Assembly (NCBI RefSeq): GCF_030272615.1 | Contig: NC_081412.1 | Span: 144,731,247 to 144,795,246, forward strand | Reading direction: 5' to 3' | DNA length: 64,000 nucleotides | Source: Cryptomeria japonica | Taxonomy: Eukaryota; Streptophyta; Pinopsida; Cupressales; Cupressaceae | Shown: positions 1 to 12,070 of the stretch, piece by piece | Layout: each line of letters opens with the position of its first letter | Position numbering within the stretch: the stretch's first letter is position 1 | Made by a program: the position numbers and the translations under genes | The notes under the pieces: model-generated | Databases searched by the model: none | What the model saw: only the letters and a program-made list of their open reading frames with translations | Told to the model about the DNA's origin: nothing

Positions 1-2039
1 CTGAATCCCATAATGTTGTGAATGACTAAATCCCTAGATAGGCTAACGGCCCAAAGTGTTCCTATTTGCTCAAATAGTGGTCAAAATGTTTTAAATTTGC
101 ATTGATGGGTGATATCAATGATTTTTTGTGATGGGATAACTAAATTAAAACTCTTTATTATTGGTATTGATAATCTTTCACAAAGCCAATATGAAGAGTT
201 GCATAGTGTAGACTTAATCGATCTTAATGAACCTTTGTTGTGAATTGATATTGGATTATGACTCCAACCATGAATATTTAAGTAACTTGTGAGGTGTAAA
301 TTGGGCAAACCTTTCATTGTAGATTAAATGTTCCTAAAAAGGAGAAAAAGTTGAAGGTAGTCAAAGTGGAGAACAAGTATAGGGGATTCTTCCAAGTTTT
401 CAGGATAACGTTCTATTTTTTGGTGATGAATTGAAAGATTCTTAACATGATGTGCATAGTGATGCACAATTGAAAAGAGTCCAAAATCAAATGGGATAAT
501 TAGTTCAAGGATTTTATGATGAAGTATATGCTATGGATCACATAGTCAAAATAATTTTAGTACCACCAAAGCAAGAATTGAACACATTACTAGCAAAATT
601 CATGGAGTATGTTGGAGCAGAAAAAGAAGTTGGATGTGACAAATGGAGGGATATTTTGAGTTTGAAAGGAAAATACTTTTTTTTGTAAAGAAATAATAAT
701 TTTTTTTTCAAATTTTAATATAATATTATAAAGTCAAAGTTGTTTTTTTTGAGAAGGTTGTTATTTCATCTTTTTTCTATTAGGATATGTGACTTTTTTT
801 CCCTCTTTTGGGAGTTGTTGCTCGACATATTAAATGTAGTTAGTTTAGGTTTTCTAGAAGCTCAATCTAGGCCCTTGAAAGGATTTAGTCCTAGACATTG
901 ATTGAAATTATCAAATCTATAAAAGGCCTATGCCTTTCTCATTATAAAAGGTTGTTGAATAAGGATTGTTGCAACCCAACATTTGAAGTCAATGAATAAA
1001 GTATTGAAGCTTGGTATTTTACTATTGTATGCATGGTTCCTTTATTCAATATTAGTTAAATTTTAGAGTCTCTAATGGTGAAGTGTGAAGACATTTGGTA
1101 GATTTTAGATTCTTACCATTTGTATCTTACTAATTGTAAGCTATAGTGTATGGTTAGTCTAAATATGATATTAGTATTAGTTCATTTGTCCATGTTTATT
1201 TGAGTTACATCTATTGGGTACTTGGATGCATGATTACAATCTAAAAATATTTTATTTTCTTTGAATATTGCACTATTTTTGTGGCATTGTGAGTTATTTT
1301 TGGTTAAGCATGAATCAATTTTATGAAAAATCTATCTATCTAAAACATTAATCATTATAATCATTGTCCATAGATATTTATCTTAGTTTCTCTAACCCTA
1401 TCTTTTGAATTTTATTTCAAGACTCAAGTTAGTTTAGGAAGGAAAGCATCATTTAGATTTCCACCTTAGATGTTGAGTTTAGTTTACAAGTCAAGATTTG
1501 AAAACTCAATCGGGGTTTCATCATAGTTTCATATTATTTCAAACCCTTTTTGTTCAAGTTTCATCTTGTATATGTATAATTCACTTTGTGATTACTAACA
1601 AATCATGTCAAATCACTGAGTTATCCAGTTATAGTCAAGAATTTACATATTAGAACCTTGGGGTTATCTTATTTGAATACTCTAATAGCATACAATATTT
1701 CCTTTTTAAAGGGAGGATAGGATATACTTTTTTATATTTATATTTTAGGAATATGGTGATCCAAGATATGTTTCCCAAACTGTTTGGTGCTCTGGATGAT
1801 GTTCAGTGGTGACTGATAATTGACTAGTAAGTAATAGTGTTGTTTGTGATCCAAATTTCTCTCTTTTCTACATATGGTGTTGATCGTTTGGAATCATGTT
1901 TATCTTGGTTCTATTCTAGGTTGAGAAGTGTTATCTTGGGTTTGGTTTGATTCAGAATCAGGGACTATGTAATGTCATTTGTGTAGCTATATCATTTATG
2001 ATGGATGTGTAGCATGTTGATCTATCTAATGAAGTGTAT
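1..2039. other. Decayed AT-rich non-coding DNA
   Basis: No gene is recognised here. A stretch near 455-690 reads open for about 60 codons on the plus strand but resembles no family I know. Two TATA-like octamers (918-925 and 943-950) lie 40-70 bases before an AATAAA-type signal (about 994-999), which is the usual order of promoter and polyadenylation signal in an LTR, so 780-1560 may be a worn LTR fragment. No terminal TG/CA pair or target duplication was found. Confidence 0.35.
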
Positions 2040-2619
2040 TGTGGTGTGGTCAACTTCTCATTCCTTTCCACCATGAGAATGTTTAGTGCATACCTATTTA
2101 AAATTATGTTTAGCCAACTTGAAAGGTTATATATTCAAAAGGACAGTATAAGTAAAGGATGATCAAAATTAATGATGTATGAAAGATATGTGAGATTGAA
2201 AAGCTAAATCTGACTAATGTTTGATGTGAGAAGTAGTGTGAAGGTGTGTAGAGATTTGTTAGGTACTGAAGGAAGTTTTGGCATTGCACTTAGTGATAGT
2301 TGGGTCTCAATGGTGGATTTTCTATTTTTTCTTTCTCTTCTGGTAGTGAGCCTTTCTGGGCAGTGAACCACCTTTGTAAAAATCACCTTAATTGGTGTTA
2401 CCCTAATAGGTGTTATATATTGAGAACTATCATTCTTTGTGGTTTTCCACATCATATCTAGTGTTCATTGTGTATGATTTCTTCATGTATGTGTGCTATT
2501 TGATTACATCTGTTCAAGTTAATTAATCTATTAGTTGGTTGTTTCAGATCTGTGGAAGAATTAAAAAGTCTAATTAACAACTGATTCACCCCCTCTCTTA
2601 GTTGTTTTGACATTCAACA
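2040..2619 (+). repeat. 5' LTR (3' portion) of the outermost copia element
   Basis: The right boundary is clear: the sequence ends in ...ATTCAACA and is followed by a primer-binding site and then a copia gag. A pyrimidine-rich tract (CACCCCCTCTCT, 2587-2599) just before the end is also present in the Sirevirus-like LTRs elsewhere in the window. The left boundary is not resolved, so the given start is arbitrary. The matching 3' LTR is not in the window. Confidence 0.5.
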
Positions 2620-2621
2620 AT

Positions 2622-2633
2622 TGGTACAAGAGC
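2622..2633 (+). promoter_or_regulatory. Primer-binding site, initiator-Met tRNA type (degenerate)
   Basis: TGGTACAAGAGC lies two bases after the LTR end and matches the common plant initiator-methionine tRNA site TGGTATCAGAGC at 10 of 12 positions. It sets minus-strand DNA priming for the outermost copia element. Confidence 0.7.
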
Positions 2634-2676
2634 TTGGGCTCCTTGAAAAAGAGCTTAACTGCTTGAGGTAGATCCG

Positions 2677-3125
2677 ATGGCACAAAAACTAACCATTCTC
2701 ATCTTTGAGGGATCCAACTATAGTTTCTGGAAAGTGAAGATGAGAGGTTACTTGGTCTCCTTGGGTTACAACACTTGGAAAGGGATGGAGACTAAGTATC
2801 TATTGTCTGCAAATGGTCCTACTTCTTCAGATGAGATCCAGGCTTATGAAGAAAATGAAAAATAAAGGTATGCCATCTTTAATTCTTTATCAAATACTGA
2901 ATTAACAAAGGTTATTTCATTAAATATTGCTCATGAAGTTTGGGAAAAGTTGAGGATAATATATGAAGGAAATGATAGAGTTAAATTATCAAGTAAGTCA
3001 ACTGCTAAGTGTAGATGCGAGAACTTGAGAATGGAAGAAGGAGAGGATATAATAAGTTATTTTTAGAAGGTTGATAGTGTAGTAAATGAAATCAAAGAAC
3101 TTGGCAACACCTTAAATGATGAAGA
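2677..3125 (+). pseudogene. Ty1/copia Gag, N-terminal part (split by nested insertion)
   Basis: The first 62 codons are open from ATG 2677 and contain the copia Gag start signature F-E-G-S-N-Y-S-F-W-K-V-K-M-R-G-Y-L. The same frame continues past a stop at 2863 through the W-E-K-L region and L-R-M-E-E-G-E-D to N-D-E-D at 3125, with another in-frame stop near 3064. There it is cut by the Sirevirus-like element that begins TGTTAG at 3126. The rest of this Gag, with the pattern Y-S-D-K-I-S-I-I-E-E-V, resumes at 44901. The five bases before the insertion (GAAGA) and after it (AAAGA) differ at one position, as expected for an old target duplication. Gag would form the particle shell, and this copy is dead. 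Confidence 0.85.
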
Positions 3126-4278
3126 TGTTAGACTTGTGTGAACAATATTGTCATTGATGTCAAACCAATCCTCCGGTTTTAGTATGTATGTGCAGTTCAA
3201 ATGTTGCGGTTTTGGTCAAAAGGTATTATGCAGCATGGATTGTCCTTGAGTTCTCATTGATCCTGGTATCTTGGTGTTAGGAGTTCTCATGGATCTCGAT
3301 ATCAGTTATGTGTCCCGATGTTAGCAGTCTTGGTAATTGTCAGAAGTATCTCTTCGATTTTTATGTTGCAGTTTTCTTCGTATGCATGGAGTCTACATTT
3401 TGGAGAAATTGGACTTGATCTTTTTATATTGGGTCAGTATTCCTCGATCTGGATGACCCTATCTCTTTTCGGTAATCTTAGTATATGCATTGGAAATTAG
3501 AGTATGAAAAGGAAGTGTTTAGATGTCTTGTGGAGGCCAACATGAGCTTATTGATAATGTGTTGAGCTTGGCCGACACTCTATTTTGTATTTGTGCCCTC
3601 CTGTATATATACATATACATGTGTAGTAGTATAAGGCAAATTGATCAAGATATTGAGTGTGTGAAGGTGTGTGATATGCGAAAGAAAGTTGGCAGTGAAG
3701 ATAGCAGTGTGTGTGAAGTGTGATTTGTGGACAATAAAGGAAGATAGTGTTGCATTAGTGCAGTAGTCCTTTATCGGACCTACTACAGGATAGTTGTGCA
3801 TAGATGTCTAATCGGATTTGCTATAGAGTTTGAGATTTGTAATTTGAGCTTAACCTTGGAATTGATCCCATGCATTTGGAGATGCAAAAATTTTTAATTC
3901 ACCCTTTTCAGTTGCAGTGAGCATTCCGACAGTTAGCCATCTCTTTGTATATCTATAGTGAGAAGTTTGACAATGAGCCATTTTTGTAATCTAGTAGTGA
4001 GCCACCTCCTTGTAAACTCAAATATAACTAGTTATATTCTCCTAAGAGTTAACACTCTCCATGGTTTTTCCCATTTGGGTTTTCCACATATAAAATCTAG
4101 TGTTTATCTTATGGTTGTGTTATTCATGTTTATTCTACATTAGTTGCTTTATATTAATCAAGTTTGTTGATATTTTTGTGGATAGTTATAATTGGTGAAA
4201 AGTTGGTTTTCTTTAATCTATGGGAATATCGATTCATCCTCCCCTCTCAGTATTCTAGTTCTTTCAACCTAATCAAGA
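3126..4278 (+). repeat. 5' LTR of the Sirevirus-like element
   Basis: It begins TGTTAGACTTG and ends at ATCAAGA, directly before the primer site. It aligns along its length with 43652-44900, with shared blocks such as the TATATACATATACATGTG segment near 3604 (44220 in the other copy) and the AACTAGTTATATTCTC segment near 4028. The two copies differ by many substitutions and about 100 bases in length, so the insertion is old. Confidence 0.85.
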
Positions 4279-4280
4279 AT

Positions 4281-4292
4281 TGGTATTAGAGC
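4281..4292 (+). promoter_or_regulatory. Primer-binding site, initiator-Met tRNA type
   Basis: TGGTATTAGAGC, two bases after the LTR end, matches the initiator-Met site TGGTATCAGAGC at 11 of 12 positions. Confidence 0.8.
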
Positions 4293-4351
4293 TTTGGTCC
4301 CTTGCTCAAAAAACTTAACCGCTTGAGGGAGATTGGTGTTGGTTGAAGTCA

Positions 4352-5154
4352 TGAAGCACTCTCCGGTGAGGAGGGACCTCAAAGAGATCAATCCGGACTG
4401 GTCAACAAGAGCAAACACAAAGATATGATGGAGGCAATGTAGAATAGATTCTATTATAACATGAAAATTGATTACAACCAACTGATAACAACTAGATTAT
4501 AACATAATCAGTTCACAGGCCTGGTAAAACATGCTCATAATATAGAATAGGTCACAACCGAGACCTTAAATCTTAAGATCTATCTTCTACGATCAGTCTT
4601 ACTACTTGACTCTTCGCTTGATACATTCTAATGCACAATTATAATTATATATATGATCCAAGATTATCCGGTTAGCGCAAAAATAGATCAAAACTCGAAG
4701 AACAAGACCAAATTTGTAAAATCAACAAGGTCAGCCTCTGCCAAGAGATTCCTCAGGAAAATCCAAAGGATGAAGTGTAGATCACAGAAAAAGGTCGGCC
4801 ACACACCAAGGAACGTAGAAATCATTGCCCAAGGCTCCACAAGCTTTGGAAAGGGTTCTTGTAGATCACCAAAATAGGTCTAGGCAACCGGTAACAAGAA
4901 TTTGTCAACCGGTAATAGGAAACTGTCAAGGAAACCAATAACAATAACTTGTCAGAAAATGATCCAAATATGATGTAGTTGGGAAATAAGAAAGATGATC
5001 AAGTCTTCAAGTAAAATCCAACTCCATAGGGTCCAGTGAGCCAAAACTGAGATACACAGAAAGAGATGCTGAAACTGCAAACAGAAAGCAAAACAGAAAG
5101 AAAATATTTTTGGTTGATGCAAGATTGCTTTGAACTAGGGATGCTCTTGCATCA
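4352..5154 (-). repeat. 3' LTR of the chromovirus
   Basis: It aligns with 24319-25111 along its full length. Shared anchors include TGAGGAGGGACCTCAAAGAG near 4367, GATCTATCTT near 4578 and AACTAGGGATGCTC near 5133. The ends on the plus strand are TGAAGCACT... and ...TTGCATCA. Confidence 0.92.
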
Positions 5155-5204
5155 GACATCTAGGTTATTGAAAAAGTGAGCCTCTCACTTTTTTGGGGTA
5201 AGAG

Positions 5205-6376
5205 GAAAACCAAAGTGGTCTACCTCTACCCAAGAAATCAACTGGTCTATCTTTCCATTTCATAAGATACTTCTTATACTAACTGCTCCGAGTACTATGC
5301 AAAATCCTACTGTCTAAATTTTTTTCAATCTGATCCATTCCTTCCAGGGAAACTATTTCTCCAAGTCTGGAATATTGTCCTCACTGAATTTGGGTTCATG
5401 GTACTCATGAAGATCTGCAATGTTAAACATAGGTGAAATACCTAGACTATCTGGTAACTCCACTTCATATGCATTTCCAGAACTGAACTTCCTCAAAATC
5501 CTACAAGGTCCAAACTTTTTCATTTGCAATTTGTTATAAGTTCCAATTGGGAATCTTTCTTTTCTTAGATATACCATCACTTCATTGCCAACTTCAAATT
5601 TCTTATGTCTCCTCTTCTCATCTATCTTCTTCTTATACTTGTTGTTCATGTCCTTCAAATGCTGCTTAACCTGAATATGCAAGGTTGCCATGTAACCTGC
5701 AAAGTCTTCTTCTTCTAAATTTCTTCGGTTTTCACTGCTAATGTCTCTTAATTTTGATATACCTCTAGGATGCACTCTGATAAAAATCTCAAAAGGTGTT
5801 CTTCTGATACTCCTATTTACTGAATTATTGTAGGCGAACTCTTCTTGTTCAAGGATCAAATCCCAACTTCTGGTTTTATCTCCAACTAAACATCTCAATA
5901 AATTTCACAAAATCTGGTTAACTACTTTTATCTATCCATCAGTATGTGGATGAAAAGTAGAACTAAACTTCAAATCTATCTTCATCTTCTTCCAAAGTGT
6001 TCTCCAAAAATAGCCAACAAACTTAGCATCTCTATCTGAAACTATGCTCTTAGGTAATCCATGCAATCTCACTACTTCCTTGAAAAATAGGTCTGCTACA
6101 TGTAATGCATCTGATGTCTTCTTACAAGGTATGAAACGAGTCATCTTTAAGAATCTATCCACTACCACAAATATAGAATCATTCCTTGTTAGTGTTTTAG
6201 GCAATCCAAGTACAAAATCCCTACTAATATCATCCCAAGGTCTTACTGGTACTGTCAAAGGTTTATACAATCCCACATTCTAACTACTACCCTTTGCAAC
6301 TTGACAGACTCTACAACTTTGCACATATTTCTTAACATCCTTATGAATATGGGGCCAAAAGTACTGCTCACTCACA
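5205..6376 (-). pseudogene. Chromovirus integrase core, C-terminal domain and chromodomain
   Basis: Read on the minus strand this begins at the insertion point 6376 with the second half of the HHCC zinc region (Y-F-W-P-H-I-H-K-D-V, then C-R-V-C-Q). The integrase core follows, with two catalytic aspartates visible in S-R-D-F-V and S-D-R-D-A-K-F. The third acidic residue is lost: the usual Q-T-E-V-V motif reads stop-I-K-V-V near 5905-5925. Then come the D-L-I-L..A-Y-N-N region, K-F-G-P-C and D-L-H-E-Y. In a shifted frame, 5336-5230 encodes a chromodomain pattern, L-D-S-R....Y-K-K-Y-L-M-K-W-K-D-R-P-V, which would direct integration to chromatin. The N-terminal half of the zinc region lies at 20881-21000. 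Confidence 0.88.
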
Positions 6377-7199
6377 TGTTGGCATTCTACACTCTAATGA
6401 GAAATGATGGTGATGTCATTGATGGCAACCTACTGGCAACCTTCTGGCAATCACCTGGCATTCATCTAGTAAAGCCACCGGCAAGTACCAACACCGACTA
6501 GACATCCACATACATTGACAGACACTTCACCAGCAATGGCTACAATGCATAACGACACTCCAGCCGACAAGGAATAAACTTTTTTTTATTGTATTTAATG
6601 TAATTATCTTTTGTAAAGCCGACATGGAATATTGTAAAAGACTCATATATATATATGTATGAGATCTTATAGGTCATTTTGTAAGAGAGTAGTTGCGAAT
6701 TATGTATAAGGAGATATAAGTTGACAATGAAGATTTTTGGTTATAGTATGAGCTTAAACTACTACTAAACCTGACATAGTTGATGCTGATTTGAAGCAGT
6801 ACATTGCATTGGATTTTCATAATCCATTTTGTAAGTCAGTGAGACTTCTATCTTGTAAATTGAGCAGTGAGCTCTAGGCACTGGCAGTTGGCCTTCCTGC
6901 ATGTGCAGGCCCCTCATTGTAAGTAATATTTATTCATTGGCTAGTGAGTAAATATTGTGGGTCACAAATCCCACCGAGGTTTTTCCTACATCGGGTTTCC
7001 TCATTAAACATCTTGTGTTATGGTGTGTTTTCTATGTTGTCTTTATTGTTCCTATTTACTGCATTAATTCTTATTTATCGGTATACTATTTTGGAATGCA
7101 AAATACTTAATAAGGTTAAATATTTTGTTAATTAGTTAGATACTGATTCACCCCCCCCCCCCCCTCTCAGTATCTTTGGGACTATCATTAATCCTAACA
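6377..7199 (+). repeat. 5' LTR of the pol-less Sirevirus-like element
   Basis: It has TG...CA ends, a TATATATATATATG promoter-like tract near 6644-6657 and a run of 16 cytosines (about 7149-7164) shortly before the end. It matches 12226-12811 joined to 20659-20880, which totals 808 bp against 823 bp here. The poly-C run accounts for much of the difference. Confidence 0.9.
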
Positions 7200-7201
7200 A
7201 T

Positions 7202-7213
7202 TGGTATCAGAGC
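7202..7213 (+). promoter_or_regulatory. Primer-binding site, initiator-Met tRNA, perfect
   Basis: TGGTATCAGAGC matches the standard plant initiator-Met primer site at all 12 positions and lies two bases after the LTR end. Confidence 0.9.
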
Positions 7214-7255
7214 CTGGTCCTCTATTTTCAAAAGCCTAATAGCTCAAGGAAGATT

Positions 7256-8382
7256 ATGACATCGGTACAGATGGAGAACTTAAGAAAGCAATTGGAAGGA
7301 GCTCTTGTAGACTATGATTCAAAGAAGTTGAAGAATATCAAACTTGAAGATGATCTAAGGACTGCACAAGAATTCATTCAAGGACTTCAAGAGAATCTTA
7401 CTATTGCTAAAATAAAAGAAGAGAACTTCATGAGAAGATGTAGAATGATAATGATGAAAAGAAAACTCTTAATGAACTTGTGAACAAGATGAGACAAGAA
7501 AACCTTACTATGAGGAATGAAATGCAAGATATTACTATGATATTTTGTAAAGACATCATAGACAGGAAGAAGAATGAAGATGAATTGACTAGGAGACTCA
7601 ATGATGCTGGAAATGAAAATCTAAGACTTAGTCATGAAAATGATATGTTAAAGACAAATCTGATTCACATGCAACATGATAAAACTGAACTTATGAGACA
7701 AATGGGAATTCTAGAAAATAAGTTGGCTACTACAAATCAACATAAAGAGAAATTCAAGAAAAGTTCAGAAGAACTTGATGATATGCTGAAAAGTTAGAAA
7801 CCTAATGGAGATACAAATGGACTTGGATTTGAAGTTGGTGAAAGTTCCAGTACTACAAACAATCATGATCACAGTAAACTGGTAAAACAACCTAATGCTT
7901 ACAAATTTAATGGGAAATGTTTTAACTATAACAAGTATCGTCATAGAGGAAATTAGTGTAGATCTATAAACAATCAGAACATTAATACACCCACCGGTCA
8001 ATGTTCCAAATGCAACAAAGTTGCTCATAATTTAGAAAACTACAGAATGAATGTGAGATGTTATGTTTGTGGAAGATTTGGGCACTTGTCTAATCAATAC
8101 AGAACACAAACCAACATAGGATATGGAAAGTCTATTCCAAAGAACAGTGTGACTTGTTATGCTTGTAATAAAATTGGACATAGTGCAAAATTTTGTAGAA
8201 TCAAGACTTCACTGGAAAATAATAAAGGACCTAGTTTGAAAGGCAAAGAAAAGGTTGATGAGGTAAATCAAGAATTTTCAAAACAATGGATTAGAAAGAT
8301 AGATCAGAATGTTGATGACACTATTCCTTCACTAGTAGAACAGAGTATTACTCCACTGATAGAAAATTATTCATCCAACTAG
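7256..8382 (+). pseudogene. Sirevirus-type Gag: coiled coil followed by zinc knuckles
   Basis: ATG 7256 opens a heptad-rich, highly charged region (M-E-N-L-R-K-Q-L-E-G-A-L). It moves to another frame near 7450 and continues as a coiled coil to a stop at 7796. After this comes a linker and a run of cysteine-histidine motifs at 7918-8210. Two are complete or nearly so: C-Y-V-C-G-R-F-G-H with the last cysteine replaced by tyrosine (8062-8100), and C-Y-A-C-N-K-I-G-H-S-A-K-F-C (8156-8197), which is intact. Two earlier motifs are damaged. This coiled-coil plus knuckle layout is usual for Sirevirus Gag. The protein would form the particle and bind RNA. At least one frameshift and several stops make this copy dead. 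Confidence 0.8.
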
Positions 8383-8662
8383 GAAGTAACCCTTTGGGGG
8401 TATTGCAACAAATTGAATATCATGCAGTTTACCCTCGATCGATGGTGAGAAGATAGATTTCTTCTTTACCGGTAGATGTGTTAAGTTTTCACTTAATCGG
8501 TGAGCATTTAATGTGGTTGTTGAAAGAAATTTCATTATAAATCATCGTCTTTCCTTCATCTTTGATTCATTGAGCATTCAAATTAGCAAAGAGCACAAAA
8601 TCTGAGCAAAGGCATTCAAGGTGAAGGTGTGAAGCAATTTCTTTCAAGCATTCAAACATTAT

Positions 8663-11600
8663 TTGGCAACTAAAGGTATTTTTCAAATGGCTTCCTCTTC
8701 TGCTCCCGAATTTATTGCAAACCCTACTATTGTGGAAAATATAAAATGCCCTAGGCCCATATTCAAAATTATTCCCGAGATAGCTAAGCAAGATGATTCT
8801 ATAGGCACATTTTCAAAGATTTCTAAAGGTGTAGCTTATGCTGAAGACCCTAGGATATATATTCACTGCAATATTGAAGAATTAAGTTCTAAAGAAGTGT
8901 TAAAGATGTTTAAAACCATAATTTGTGATGAAAATGGAAATGTCAAACCTGAGCACAAGGTTATTGTGACTTTAGGTTTTGTGGAAATCTTAAACATCCC
9001 TAAATTTCTGGAGGAAGTTGTGAGAGTTGTCCTAAGTAAGGCACATGGAGAATTTCTTTGGTTAGATCCAGTCTGCAAATTCACCTAACAAGCAATTAGG
9101 GCAGTGACAGATTTACTCTCAATCAGTAGTAGACCTTACAAAACCAAGAAGGTTCCTAATAACAAAGTCATGACCTTAACCAGAGCAACATCTGATAGTA
9201 GATCTCTGAGAGTAAATGACATCAAGGAAATTAATGTGAGATTCATAAGTATGATTTTAGGCATTAAGACTACACATGCAAACAGACTTAATTCAGTTTC
9301 TAGTCTTTGCATTAATAGTGCTTATGAAATGGTAAACAATAATACAAAAATAGATGTGTGTGAATGGCTAAAGGATGAACTAGTTGATAACCTGAAGAAG
9401 ATAAAAGGTGACAAGAAAGGGACCTTTCATTTTGGCAATCTCTTAGTATGCCTTATGTTGTATTTCTCAAAGGAAATCCCCGGTATTGGATATAAATACT
9501 TTGGATATGACATACCGGTAGGCAAACAGTTGCAAGAAGCCTTCACCGACATGAATACTGCTAAGGAAAACAACATAACTGAATATTTCAAAGCTTTCCA
9601 AACCAAAATGAAAACCAGAGAGAGACTACCACAGAGTGTAGTAGATAAATATGAAAAGGAAATTTGTTTTGTAATTAAGAAGGATGAAACATGGATGAAA
9701 GTTGTATTACCTAGAACTATATGGGTAACAAAAATGGGTTATGAGGTAGATATCAACATTGTTGAAACTTATGCAAAAGCTTTATTAGATGCACCTAGAG
9801 AACCATCAGAATAAGTTTTTGGTAGTGCTGAAACAATTGAGAGTGGTGTACAAACAATGAAACAAAAAAAGAGAAGAGAAAGGTATATAAGAGATGCTTC
9901 TAAATAGGTAAAGGAAATAAAAGAAAATGTTATGAACCTTACTGGTATAAAGGAAAGTGAACTGGAAGGACTACAACCGGAGGCACACATTTCATCAGTT
10001 GGCACATCATCTGACAGTAAGATACCTATAGAATTCAAGAGAGTTGATAGGAAGAGAAAACTCTCACCGGTATCCTCTCTTCCACCTAAGAAAACAAGAA
10101 CCTTGAGAAAGAAGCAACAAGCAGTAAGGCAACCGGCAAAGAAACTTACACCCAAGAAGAAATAGAAATAGGTTATACCACCACCAGATAATTTACTGAA
10201 TGAAATCACTGATGACGGTAACTTGGCAAATGTGAGCAAATTGTATAACACATTCACTGATTCGGAAAAGGAAAGTATTGAAAACAGTATAATTCTACAT
10301 GTGGACATATACAAGAAAGTGTTAATTGAAGTTGTAGATGATTTACCAAATGATCTATATAGAAGGTTAGATGCAAAGAGGATTGCAGTAATGGAGTTAG
10401 ACAAGAAACTTAAAATTAAAAAACTTCTAGTTGTACATCTAGTTAACTCTAAAGAGGAAATTGATGACCTAATTTGTGAAGCTAACAAATCAGTTTTTGA
10501 TAGTGGTCATCAACAAGTGAGCTTGATGACAGGTAGAGTTAATGAAATTGTAGTGGAAACAACTAATAAATGGGATATATTTTTTGTAGAAAAAGAAAAA
10601 CAAGAGGAATTGAACTGGTCAAAGAAAAAATTTAAGGTTTATCAGAAGGATAAGGACAAAGGGAAAGGTAAAGTTGGTGGAATACCAAACATTAAAATAA
10701 CTAACAACTTACCACCACCCTTGGATACTGCATCGGTACATTCTATTGGTCCACCGGATACTGACAGTATAGGTACAAACACATGATGACACTAATCCTG
10801 ATTTAGAAATTCTATTCACGACAAATGTTGATACTCAGGAAGTGAACATTGTTGTGGATAAGGACAACACAGAGGTATAGAATGATATTACTGACAGTGA
10901 AAACATTGCTGAGCAACTGGTAGAGAATGTTGAGGTTGAGACACAAACAAAGCAAATAGAGAAACCTTTGGATAGTGAAATGATTAATGGTAGTATAGAT
11001 GCTAGCACTGAAAAACCTAATGAGATAGAGATACCAACAACTGAGAACACAGAGAAACCAACAGAGAAACTGATAGAGGCATAGGTACACATTGAGATAG
11101 TGAAACTGGTAATCACTGAGAAACCCAAACCATTATAGATTGAAACACAAACTCAGATTGATACACCAGAGGTTGATACAAGCAAATTGGTAACTAATGT
11201 TGGAAGCACTAAAGTGATTAAGGCAGTTGGTCAGACATCCAGTACTTCTTTAAGTGAATTCAGGCCTACCAATGTGACAAAGGTACTCCTGGACTCTATT
11301 AAGAAGATAACTAACTATAATGCATTGGCTTATAAAGCAATTGATGATACCATACCTATTCTTAAAATGATTGCACCAAAATGTAATATAGATCATGTAA
11401 AGGATTCTTTAGGCCAGTTGGACACATTGTCTAAATTTATTGTTGGAAATGTAATAATAGTTGATAAGGTGAATGAGGATACATTCAAAGAGAAAATGGA
11501 AAAAGAAAAGGAAAAATTCTTTGAGGATACAATAAAGAAGTGCACTGAACATATTAGCACACTTTCACTAGCACTGAATACAACAATTTTGGAGTCTAAG

Positions 11601-11909
11601 GAACTGTACAGAGAAACAAGCAAGCCACATCTGTTGACATAGGACATTGAAAAGGAAATAAGTAGAGTACAGAAGGAGGTAGATGATATAGCTGATAACA
11701 TTATTGGTTCATCCGAACCTATATTAGTTATTGAGCAAGAAATAGTAGGATTTGAGGAAAAGTTGGAAAAGTTTGAGAAAGAAAAAGCAAGGATCAAGGC
11801 AAATGCTAGAGAGCTTAAGTATAAACTTAGTCCTAAGTTGGATAATCTTATCTCTCTGAGAAATGAGATATCTAAGGCATTAATTCAAGGAGAAAGATCA
11901 CTGGAATGA
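8663..11909 (+). pseudogene. Long charged ORF of unknown function in place of pol
   Basis: About 1,075 codons run in one plus frame from 8663 (likely start ATG 8687, M-A-S-S-S-A-P) to 10786, then after a single-base shift in the next frame to TGA 11907-11909. Eight or so in-frame stops interrupt it, mostly TAG or TAA. The first third is globular-looking and includes D-K-K-G-T-F-H-F-G-N-L-L-V-C-L-M-L-Y-F near 9412-9465 and Y-D-I-P-V-G-K-Q-L. The middle has a dense basic cluster (10040-10165). The end is acidic and coiled-coil-like. No transmembrane segment or signal peptide is evident. I do not recognise the family. It lies where some Sireviruses carry an envelope-like ORF. A related but more decayed version lies at 41677-43335. 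Confidence 0.65.
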
Positions 11910-12070
11910 TCCAACGAACTGAGGCAACCATGAATGACAACAACATATTCATGTAGAGTTTAAAATTGGTTTTGGCAGAAATATTTTAGATTGTAACCAA
12001 CCGGTTACAAACCTTAAGGTGAAATTTTGCACTCATTTGACAATTTTTGACAACCTTTGTCATTGATGTC

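Noticed and set aside
9769-10488. 239-codon minus-strand ORF
   Set aside because: It is antisense to the unknown plus-strand ORF, which has a consistent frame and composition. The minus product is a serine- and leucine-rich shadow with no domain.
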